6,159 bases of DNA. Origin: M55B154 sp964486725. GTDB taxonomy: Bacteria; Spirochaetota; UBA4802; UB4802. The stretch is taken from contig CAZAOK010000152.1 of assembly GCA_964486725.1 (NCBI GenBank), positions 1 through 6,159 of the forward strand, read 5' to 3'. Positions 1 through 6,116 of the stretch are shown here, in pieces; the first letter of the stretch is position 1, and every line of letters begins with the position of its first letter. Under the pieces are notes generated by a model. The model was not told the origin of the DNA. It saw only the letters and a program-made list of their open reading frames with translations, and made no database searches. The position numbers and the translations under genes were made by a program.

Positions 1-5
1 TATTT

Positions 6-503
6 ATGGAAAACACTACATCAATAGGGATTAAAGATAACATTCTTCTCATAAGGGTTCAGGGAGAAATGCGGGCAGGCAACAGTTTCGCGCTGAGCGA
101 ACTGCTTCCCGAATACCTGAAAAAGGTTGACCGTCAATTGTCCATACTGATTGACCTTTCCGACTGCACCTACATGGACTCCACTTCAATTGGTTTTATT
201 ATCCTTCTTGAATCCCGCTGTAGAAAATATAATGCCGAATCTGTTACCGTTGTCAATCCATCCCCCAATTGCGTAAAACATCTGAAAGCACTGTCGGCCC
301 TTGACAAGCTGCACATTGAGACTAACAGAAAGGTACCTGGTATTCAATTGTTCCCACTTGAAACAGGAACCAGGAGTTTTAAGAAAAAACAAAATATTGA
401 ATTGATGTTTGATGCCCACGATATACTCAGCAGGCTAAGCGAGGAAAACCGCAGCGAATTCGAAGACCTTCTCAATGAGCTTAAAAGGGTTCTGGACAGG
501 TAA
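6..503 (+). CDS. STAS-domain protein, anti-sigma-factor antagonist-like, with charged C-terminal extension
   Basis: This 165-residue soluble protein begins with a STAS fold (about residues 4-108). Visible marks are the early strand ending in VQGEM, then a hydrophobic strand ILIDLSDC leading to MDSTSIGF (residues 57-64). That is the position of the D-S-S/T motif whose serine is phosphorylated in SpoIIAA/RsbV-type antagonists, so Ser59 is the likely phospho-site. Family knowledge: such proteins relay signals by binding an anti-sigma kinase in the unphosphorylated state and are reset by a PP2C-type phosphatase. STAS domains also occur in other signalling complexes, so the partner is unknown. Residues about 110-165 exceed the usual 100-120-residue length. 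They contain a basic patch (RSFKKK) and a charged helix ending in NELKRVLDR, possibly a short coiled coil. The ATG at position 6 is too near the window edge for its ribosome binding site to be seen, and an upstream start cannot be excluded. It is convergent with the choline operon and has no evident functional link to it. Confidence 0.85.
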   Translation: MENTTSIGIKDNILLIRVQGEMRAGNSFALSELLPEYLKKVDRQLSILIDLSDCTYMDSTSIGFIILLESRCRKYNAESVTVVNPSPNCVKHLKALSALDKLHIETNRKVPGIQLFPLETGTRSFKKKQNIELMFDAHDILSRLSEENRSEFEDLLNELKRVLDR

Positions 504-508
504 CGAAG

Positions 509-544
509 AGGGATACCGGGTACTTTTTCCTCCCCGATATCCCT
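509..544. terminator. Hairpin between convergent genes, putative bidirectional terminator
   Basis: The 58-nt gap between the two convergent stop codons holds an inverted repeat: AGGGATACCGGG (509-520), a 12-nt loop, and CCCGATATCCCT (533-544). Read on the minus strand, the one non-complementary position becomes a U-G wobble, so all 12 pairs form. On the plus strand it is a C-A mismatch. The structure should therefore be slightly stronger at the end of the choline operon transcript. Neither side has a U-run after the stem, so it may act as a 3' stabilising hairpin or a factor-assisted terminator rather than a classical intrinsic one. Confidence 0.6.
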
Positions 545-561
545 GAGACATTCCAGGAAAT

Positions 562-2088
562 TTACGATACTTCCAATTCAGCTGGAGCCAGATTCTCTTC
601 TTTTTTCAGTCCCTTCGTATCAATCAAACTGCTGGTGATGTATGACACCACAACAATAGTAAAAAGGCTCATCACCATGGCAAATGTCCTGAAGGGAAAC
701 TGTATTCCATATACAGGGTCGTTCATGGGATATGGTATGAATGATGGAAGGTTGAATATGGCTTCACCACCGCCAAGACGCAATACGAGTCCCACCACGG
801 CGCCGGACAACGCACCCATGTGATTGCTTTTCTTGTAGAACAATGCCATCACCAGCTGGGGAAACAGTATCACGTACACCAGGTCGGCACAAAGGTACCA
901 CAGGGCATACACACTCTGCACGGTTAACGCCAGCCATGTGGCCACACCCCCGATCACGAGAACGGCAAGCCGTATGGACATTCTGATAATTTTCTCAGAC
1001 GCGTCCGGATTTATCAGGGGACGGTATATGTTCCAGGTAAACATGGAAGACGCCGACAGAATGGATGAGTCAACTGACGACATTACCGCCGCGGCAACTG
1101 CCCCGAGACCCAGGGCTGCAATAATGGGCGGGGTCATCTCAAGAAGTACGTAGGGCAAAATCATGTTTGCCGACGGGGCAGATCCGAGACTGCTGGTAGT
1201 CCAGTCAAAACCTGTACCGGCAATTCCGATGAGAACCGCGGGAACAGCCATGAGAAGACAGCCGAATCCGGCATATACTGAAAGGCGCACTGCCGACCTG
1301 TCATCCTTTGATGAAAGTACCCTCTGAAAATATACCTGCCAGGGAATACCACCCAGTATGAGCAGCAGGGCAAAATCCATCCATGTCCATACTGAATTGC
1401 CCCAGCCGGAATTGTTTCCGGCAAATGCTGAAAGGGGGGGAATGAGTGACAGGCCCTCGGTAAAGGTTGCCCTGTAGCCGGCTATCGCCGCGTCAAGTCC
1501 TCCTATACTATGGAAGGCAAACGGCAACGCTATTCCCAGTCCCACGATGATAAATATCAGCTGTATCACATCGGTATAGGCCACCGACCAGAGCCCACCC
1601 ATCATGGTATACAGTATCGCGATACTTGAAGAAACCACGATGGCCGTGGTGATATCCATGTTGAATATTGTGGCAAATGTAATACCCAGGGCTGCCAGGA
1701 TAGCAGCGCTCCAGAACACCTCACCGATGAGGGCGGGAATGAAAAGTACCGACGCGGTTTTCTTTCCATAGCGTCTCTCGAATACGTCAAGAAAGGTGGT
1801 AAAGCCGTACTGCCTCATTTTTTTGGCGAAAAACAACCCGCCAAGTATGAGGCTGAGGGCGTATCCCCAGGGTGCCTGTGCCCAGACAAGTCCCCTGGTG
1901 GTATCAAAAACTGCTTCGCTGGTACCGATTATATAGCCCCCGCCAACCCAGGTAGCAGTCATGGTGAAGATGCCTATAATGGCTGGCATACTCCGACCTG
2001 CAAGCAAAAGTCCTTCTGATGTCTTCTGCTTCGATTCCTTTTTACTGGCATAAAGCCCGGTAAAAAGAACAACCAGGTATAATCCCAC
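562..2088 (-). CDS. Sodium/solute symporter of the CHT1 (SLC5A7)-like type, probable Na+/choline transporter
   Basis: An inner-membrane transporter of the SSS family (TC 2.A.21), 508 residues from the GTG at 2088, with about 13 hydrophobic segments. It probably imports choline with Na+ for the two dehydrogenases encoded just upstream. Family marks are TATWVGGGY (44-52), a GGL signature near 164-166 (LYTMMGGLWS), and the sodium-site region SSVDSSILSASS (337-348). Compared from memory with human CHT1, long stretches match almost residue for residue, including GGIPWQ-YFQRVLSS, LILGGLFFAK and AVMSS-DSSILSASSMF. Aromatic residues recalled as the CHT1 choline cage (W62, Y91, W141, W254) correspond to W47, Y76, W126 and W250. 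The long CHT1 cytoplasmic tail is absent. The GTG start cuts into membrane helix 1 and lacks a well-spaced Shine-Dalgarno site. An upstream ATC at 2121 (11 codons earlier, same frame, no stop between) restores the helix and sits 5 nt after GAGGAGG, so the true protein is probably 519 residues. Proline, betaine or another quaternary amine is a possible alternative substrate. Confidence 0.9.
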   Translation of the reverse strand: MGLYLVVLFTGLYASKKESKQKTSEGLLLAGRSMPAIIGIFTMTATWVGGGYIIGTSEAVFDTTRGLVWAQAPWGYALSLILGGLFFAKKMRQYGFTTFLDVFERRYGKKTASVLFIPALIGEVFWSAAILAALGITFATIFNMDITTAIVVSSSIAILYTMMGGLWSVAYTDVIQLIFIIVGLGIALPFAFHSIGGLDAAIAGYRATFTEGLSLIPPLSAFAGNNSGWGNSVWTWMDFALLLILGGIPWQVYFQRVLSSKDDRSAVRLSVYAGFGCLLMAVPAVLIGIAGTGFDWTTSSLGSAPSANMILPYVLLEMTPPIIAALGLGAVAAAVMSSVDSSILSASSMFTWNIYRPLINPDASEKIIRMSIRLAVLVIGGVATWLALTVQSVYALWYLCADLVYVILFPQLVMALFYKKSNHMGALSGAVVGLVLRLGGGEAIFNLPSFIPYPMNDPVYGIQFPFRTFAMVMSLFTIVVVSYITSSLIDTKGLKKEENLAPAELEVS

Positions 2089-2115
2089 TGTTGTAAATAT
2101 TCCTATAGTTGCAGT

Positions 2116-2144
2116 ATTGATAACAACCTCCTCTTGTTATTAAT
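2116..2144 (-). promoter_or_regulatory. Shine-Dalgarno site in the loop of a hairpin at the transporter start
   Basis: On the minus strand, the leader between betB and the transporter reads ATTAATAACAA (2144-2134), GAGGAGG (2133-2127), TTGTTATCAAT (2126-2116). The two 11-nt arms pair at 10 of 11 positions, the inner 7 without a break, and the perfect Shine-Dalgarno sequence is exactly the 7-nt loop. The only in-frame codon at proper distance (5 nt) is ATC at 2121-2119, which lies in the 3' arm and contains the single mismatch. The betB stop codon (2149-2147) is 2 nt before the hairpin. A ribosome finishing betB would open the 5' arm, so translational coupling is the natural inference. The pairing is seen directly; the function is inferred. 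Confidence 0.65.
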
Positions 2145-2146
2145 GT

Positions 2147-3622
2147 CTATTTGCCGAACCAGTTGACAGGTTTTGTACCGTGATTCTGATAAATATGCTT
2201 TACCTCGGTATATTCTTCCAGTCCCATCTTCCCCAGCTCGCGTCCCATGCCTGACTGCTTGTAGCCGCCCCACGGGGCCTGGGTAAAATACACGTTAAAG
2301 TCGTTCACCCAGACGGTGCCGAATTTCAGTCCCCGGGACATCCTGTATATCCTGTCGGGGTCAGTTGTCCAGAATCCGGCAGACAGCCCGTATATGGTAC
2401 TGTTGGCCCTGCGTAGTGCTTCTTCTTCGGTGTCAAACTTTTCAATGGTTATAACAGGACCAAACACCTCTTCCTGTACGATCTTCATTTCATTGGTACA
2501 TCCTGTAAAAAGGGTGGGCAGGTAGAAGAACCCTTTCTGTAATTCTGGATCTTCGGGCCTGGCACCCCCAAGCACAAGTTTGGCTCCCTCCTGTTGTCCC
2601 ACGTCCACGTAGGATTCCACCTTGTTTCTGTGCTCCATGGAAATAAGTGGGCCCATCTGCGTGTTTTCATCAAAACCGTTACCAATGGTGATCTTCTTCA
2701 TTCGTTCTGCCAGTGCGTCAACCAGGCGATCATGAATGGAGGATTCCACCATAACCCTGGCCCCGGCAGAACATATCTGGCCGGCATGGAAGAACACGCC
2801 GTTAAGCACGTAATCCACGGCCGTCTCGAAATCGGCATCGGCAAATATGATGTTGGGATTCTTTCCCCCAAGCTCAAGGGCGATCTTCTTCACGTTCTCA
2901 CTTGCCGCCCTGATAATCTTTTTGCCGGTAACGATTCCCCCGGTGAAGGAGATGAGGTCAACGTGGTGACTCTCTGAAAGTTCCGCACCCACCGTGTGAC
3001 CGGGGCCCAGCACGGTGTTCACCACACCGGGGGGGAATCCCGCTTCGATGGCAAGCCCGGTTACCCGTAATGTAGTAAGGGGTGTAATCTCACTTGGCTT
3101 CATAACGATGGTACATCCTGCGGCAAGTGCCGGGGCCATCTTCCATGAAGCCTGCAGAAGGGGGTAATTCCACGGGGATATCTGTCCGCATACACCTACC
3201 GGTTCACGTAGTATCATGCTGGTAGAGCCAGGTACGGGAGATTCTATCATCTCGCCGCCGTCCTTGTCAGCCAGTCCGCCGAAGTACCTGAAAATACCGG
3301 CGATGTCGTCCATGTCCCACAGGCTTTCGGTTACTGTCTTTCCGGTGTCAAGTGTTTCCAGTTCGGCCAGTTCCCGGCGGTTCTCTTCGATCAGGTCACC
3401 CAGGCGGTATACAAGCTTTCCACGCTCGGCTGCCGGTGTGTGAGGCCAGGGGCCGTGATCGAATGCCTGCCGTGCCGCCGCGATGGCAGCCCGGCAGTCT
3501 TCCCTGTCCCCCTCCGGCACTTCTGCTATTATACTTTCATCACAGGGGTTGATGACCTGGCGTTTTTTACCTGACAGTGAATCTACCCATTTTCCGTTAA
3601 TATACATTTTTTTATGTAGCAT
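2147..3622 (-). CDS. betB: Betaine aldehyde dehydrogenase (NAD+-dependent, GbsA/BetB type)
   Basis: A cytosolic enzyme that oxidises betaine aldehyde to glycine betaine, the second step of choline oxidation. The 491 residues are full family length. All landmarks of the ALDH superfamily are present in order: SPWNYP with the oxyanion Asn152, MKPSE with Lys175, FTGG (226-229) in the cofactor fold, LELGGKNP with general-base Glu250, GQICSAGAR with the catalytic nucleophile Cys284, and EEVFGP with Glu385 for the nicotinamide ribose. Aromatics matching the substrate pocket described in betaine aldehyde dehydrogenases are Tyr153, Trp160 and Trp451. The C-terminal NWFGK resembles the GbsA/BetB group of Firmicutes. 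The ATG at 3622 is preceded by AGGG with 7-nt spacing, and that site overlaps the betA stop codon. The gap to betA is only 9 nt, which supports coupled translation. Met6 is an alternative start but has no Shine-Dalgarno site. ALDHs are promiscuous, so the exact substrate rests mainly on operon context and these pocket residues. Confidence 0.95.
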   Translation of the reverse strand: MLHKKMYINGKWVDSLSGKKRQVINPCDESIIAEVPEGDREDCRAAIAAARQAFDHGPWPHTPAAERGKLVYRLGDLIEENRRELAELETLDTGKTVTESLWDMDDIAGIFRYFGGLADKDGGEMIESPVPGSTSMILREPVGVCGQISPWNYPLLQASWKMAPALAAGCTIVMKPSEITPLTTLRVTGLAIEAGFPPGVVNTVLGPGHTVGAELSESHHVDLISFTGGIVTGKKIIRAASENVKKIALELGGKNPNIIFADADFETAVDYVLNGVFFHAGQICSAGARVMVESSIHDRLVDALAERMKKITIGNGFDENTQMGPLISMEHRNKVESYVDVGQQEGAKLVLGGARPEDPELQKGFFYLPTLFTGCTNEMKIVQEEVFGPVITIEKFDTEEEALRRANSTIYGLSAGFWTTDPDRIYRMSRGLKFGTVWVNDFNVYFTQAPWGGYKQSGMGRELGKMGLEEYTEVKHIYQNHGTKPVNWFGK

Positions 3623-3631
3623 ATTCTTACC

Positions 3632-5290
3632 CTACTTTGCCGCTTTTTTCTTTTTGTGAACATAGAACGGCACCTTCTCCGGCAATGCCGGTTGGTTACC
3701 AAGGATTATATCAGCCGCCTTTTCGGCGATCATCATAACGGGGGCGTAAATGTTTCCATTGGTGATGGACGGCATCACCGACGCGTCTACAATTCTGAGA
3801 TTCTCAACGCCGTGCACCCTGAGATGGGCATCAACAACTGACATCTCGTCATAGCCCATTTTACAGGTACAACTTGGATGGTAGGCGCTCTCACCTTCCC
3901 GGGCGACGAAATCAAGGATCTCTTCGTCGGTCTGCACGTCTTTACCCGGTGCCAGTTCTTCACCCCGCAGCTCGTTGAAGGCGGGCTGCTCTATGATTTT
4001 GCGGGCGCTGTGTATGGCCTCCACCCATTCTTTTCGTTCCTGCTTTGTGGAGAGATAATTGAAGAGTATACCGGGATATTGCATTGGATCGGCCGACCTG
4101 ATCTTTACATGGCCCCGCACATCGGTATTCATTGGCCCCACGTGCAGCTGAAATCCGTGCCCCGCGTTTGGTGCCGAGCCGTCATAGCGTATGGCTATGG
4201 GGAGAAAATGAAACTGCAGGTTGGGATATTTCACCCTGTCATTTCCACGGATAAATCCGCCCGCTTCGAAATGGTTGCTCGCGGCCACCCCTTTTTTCAG
4301 AAACAGCCACTGAAATCCGATCTTCGGCTGATTGTAAAATTTCAATGACGGGTACAGGCTTACCGGTTTCTTCGCGGCCCACTGTACATAGAGTTCAAGG
4401 TGGTCCTGCAGGTTTTCACCTACGCCTGGCAGATGGTGCACCATGTCTATTCCCAGGTTTTCAAGTTCACCCGCGTTACCGATCCCTGAAAGCTGCAGCA
4501 GTTGTGGCGAATTGATGGCACCACCGCATGAGATGATCTCGCCGCCATATACTTTCTTACGGCGAAGTCCTTTTCTGTATTCTACCCCAATGGCTTTTTT
4601 GCCGTCAAAGAGTATACGGGTGGCGGTTGCTTTCAATATCACGTCAAGATTTTTTCGATGCTTAACCGGGTGAACATAGGCCCTTGCCGCGTTCCAGCGG
4701 CGGCTTCTGTATATGGTACCATCGAACCTGCCGAATCCCTCTTGCCGGTAACCGTTCACGTCATCGGTTAAGGGATAGCCTGCCTGCTGCACTGATTCAA
4801 AGAATGCCCGGAAAAGAGGGTTGTCACATTCAGGGGTGGTGAGGTACAGGGGGCCGCCCGTTCCCTGGTACTGGTCGGCTCCCATGAGGCGGTATTCGAA
4901 TCGCTTGAAATACGGCAGGCAGTGTGCGTAGTCCCAGTTTTCAAGTCCTTTCACCTGTCCCCATTTCTGGTAGTCCATGGCATTGCCCCGGATGTATATC
5001 ATGCCGTTTACACAGCTTGACCCCCCCAGCACCTTTCCCCTGGGCTGATAGATACGTCGATTGTTCATGAAGGGCTCAGGATCTGATTCGTAATACCAGT
5101 TATAGAATTTTCCGGCCAGCGGATAGGTAAGCGCCGCCGGCATGTGTATTCGAAAGTCAAGCCTGTGGTCGTTGCGTCCTGCTTCAAGCACAAGCACCCT
5201 GTTTTTCGGATTAGCGCTCAGCCTGTTGGCCAGTACGCTTCCGGCGGAACCTCCGCCTACTATTATGTAGTCATAGTTTTTTCTGGTCAT
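3632..5290 (-). CDS. betA: Choline dehydrogenase (FAD-dependent GMC oxidoreductase)
   Basis: Oxidises choline to betaine aldehyde, normally as a membrane-associated flavoprotein passing electrons to the respiratory chain. From the ATG at 5290 it has 552 residues, close to E. coli BetA. The N-terminal YDYIIVGGGSAGS (6-18) is the FAD-binding Rossmann motif. GMC signature 1 begins at GKVLGGSS (85) and runs to about 108, and signature 2, GAINSPQLLQLSGIG, spans 257-271. Near the C-terminus, SAYHPSCTCKMGYDEM closely resembles E. coli BetA and holds the catalytic His471; Asn513 in NGNIYAP is the likely second active-site residue. The tail is strongly basic (VHKKKKAAK). Start choice: an ATG at 5317 would add 9 residues and overlap the regulator stop as ATGA, but it has no Shine-Dalgarno site. 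The ATG at 5290 has GGAGG 4 nt upstream and gives the usual BetA N-terminus. Some GMC enzymes act on other alcohols, but the neighbours and C-terminal motif make choline by far the best reading. Confidence 0.95.
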   Translation of the reverse strand: MTRKNYDYIIVGGGSAGSVLANRLSANPKNRVLVLEAGRNDHRLDFRIHMPAALTYPLAGKFYNWYYESDPEPFMNNRRIYQPRGKVLGGSSCVNGMIYIRGNAMDYQKWGQVKGLENWDYAHCLPYFKRFEYRLMGADQYQGTGGPLYLTTPECDNPLFRAFFESVQQAGYPLTDDVNGYRQEGFGRFDGTIYRSRRWNAARAYVHPVKHRKNLDVILKATATRILFDGKKAIGVEYRKGLRRKKVYGGEIISCGGAINSPQLLQLSGIGNAGELENLGIDMVHHLPGVGENLQDHLELYVQWAAKKPVSLYPSLKFYNQPKIGFQWLFLKKGVAASNHFEAGGFIRGNDRVKYPNLQFHFLPIAIRYDGSAPNAGHGFQLHVGPMNTDVRGHVKIRSADPMQYPGILFNYLSTKQERKEWVEAIHSARKIIEQPAFNELRGEELAPGKDVQTDEEILDFVAREGESAYHPSCTCKMGYDEMSVVDAHLRVHGVENLRIVDASVMPSITNGNIYAPVMMIAEKAADIILGNQPALPEKVPFYVHKKKKAAK

Positions 5291-5294
5291 GATG

Positions 5295-5299
5295 CCTCC
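5295..5299 (-). promoter_or_regulatory. Ribosome binding site deciding the betA start
   Basis: The minus strand reads GGAGG here, 4 nt before the ATG at 5290-5288. The competing in-frame ATG at 5317 is preceded by GGATTCAGAAATGAATCC, which has no Shine-Dalgarno match and can itself fold into a 6-bp stem. This favours the shorter 552-residue dehydrogenase. Confidence 0.6.
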
Positions 5300-5313
5300 G
5301 TAGTTATGATTTT

Positions 5314-6084
5314 TCATGGATTCATTTCTGAATCCGGATTATCGTTAATCTTCTTCACTCGCTTTCTAAGCAGCACGTAATGCATGGTAATACTTGCCAA
5401 TGCTTTTGCGGGTTCACCGGCCCGTATCTCTTCGGCGGTCTCTATCCAGTTGGCTACCGTCTGCATCCTGTATTCAGGGTCTTCGTACAGTGCGTAATCG
5501 TAAGAACTGAATCCAAGCTGCAATGCCCCCATCATCCATTCATACACCGGGTTGTGGGCCATCCTGGCAAGCTGCATGTTTAATTCACGGTCCATCTCTC
5601 CAACTGACGTCATGTCAGGTTCTTCAGACTGCAGGGTTGATTCAAGTTTTCTTGTTCCTTCAACCAGCGCGTTTTTTTCCTCAACAGTTCCGCGGGCTAT
5701 TGCAAGTGAGGTGATAGACCTGTCTATACTTTCACGAAACTCGATGATATACTCGGGAGATACATCGTGCTGCTTCAGGTAGAGAGCCAGCGACTCACTC
5801 ACGTTGGCAACGTCCACCTGTTTCACAAAGGCACCACCACGCGCCCCTTTACGGATCTCGATAAGGTCTTTCTGCTTTAACGCACGCAACGCCTCACGGA
5901 TAACCCCGCGGCCCGTCTTGAACTGCACCTGCAGTTCACGCTCGCTTGGCAGGCGGTCACCCGGCTTTATTTTACCGCTGATTACTGCCGCCTCGATCTG
6001 AAGGGCAACGTCTTCACCGGCACGCCCTACCCGCACGGGTGTAAACATGGGTTCGTTGTTGCCTGAAAGGCCGTTTTCGCTCAT
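5314..6084 (-). CDS. GntR-family transcriptional regulator, FadR/FCD subfamily, probable choline operon regulator
   Basis: A 256-residue DNA-binding protein, first gene of the operon. The winged helix-turn-helix spans about residues 22-88: LQIEAAVISGKIKPGD, then LPSERELQVQF, then GRGVIREALRALKQKDLIEIRKGARGGAFV, all classical GntR wHTH features with a basic wing. Residues about 107-245 form the helical FCD effector domain. The usual FCD metal site (Asp, His, His, His) looks altered: Asp165 and His235 are in place, but the His of the common D-x-x-F-H motif appears as Asn169, and the His of the following helix appears as Trp213 (alignment by eye). The ATG at 6084 has GGGAAGGT about 6 nt upstream, and a FadR-type operator palindrome lies 17 nt before the start. 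It is probably an autoregulator of its own operon, with choline, betaine aldehyde or betaine as candidate effectors. Whether it represses or activates cannot be read from the sequence. It is not related to the TetR-family BetI usually found with betBA. Confidence 0.9.
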   Translation of the reverse strand: MSENGLSGNNEPMFTPVRVGRAGEDVALQIEAAVISGKIKPGDRLPSERELQVQFKTGRGVIREALRALKQKDLIEIRKGARGGAFVKQVDVANVSESLALYLKQHDVSPEYIIEFRESIDRSITSLAIARGTVEEKNALVEGTRKLESTLQSEEPDMTSVGEMDRELNMQLARMAHNPVYEWMMGALQLGFSSYDYALYEDPEYRMQTVANWIETAEEIRAGEPAKALASITMHYVLLRKRVKKINDNPDSEMNP

Positions 6085-6101
6085 TATTCTACCTTCCCGA
6101 T

Positions 6102-6116
6102 AATGGTAGTACCATT
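6102..6116. promoter_or_regulatory. Putative operator for the GntR/FadR-type regulator
   Basis: AATGGTAGTACCATT is a perfect 15-bp palindrome around a central G (6109). Its core TGGT-AGT-ACCA matches the FadR/FCD-family operator form (T-x-GT-N3-AC-x-A). It lies 17 nt upstream of the regulator's ATG and partly overlaps the region where the start of transcription is expected. That position suits autorepression by blocking RNA polymerase. No second copy of comparable symmetry was found in the other gaps of the operon. Confidence 0.75.

Noticed and set aside
1161..1424. An 87-codon minus-strand frame inside the transporter
   Set aside because: It is an alternative frame of the same strand within a conserved membrane protein, and its residues show no recognisable domain.
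2594..2977. A 127-codon open frame on the plus strand inside betB
   Set aside because: It is antisense to the catalytic core of the aldehyde dehydrogenase, with no family motif and no plausible ribosome binding site.
3623..3660. Homopolymer-rich 3' end of betA as a possible frameshift
   Set aside because: The lysine-rich tail ends in a normal stop just before betB with a well-placed ribosome binding site, and conserved BetA sequence continues until shortly before the tail, so no frameshift needs to be assumed.
3878..4348. A 156-codon open frame on the plus strand inside betA
   Set aside because: It lies wholly antisense to a well-conserved GMC dehydrogenase, shows no recognisable domain, and is of the kind produced by reverse-strand codon bias.
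4711..4725. ATGGTACCAT palindrome resembling the regulator's operator
   Set aside because: It lacks the 3-nt spacer of the FadR-type site and lies in codons for a conserved part of betA, so it is best explained as coding sequence.
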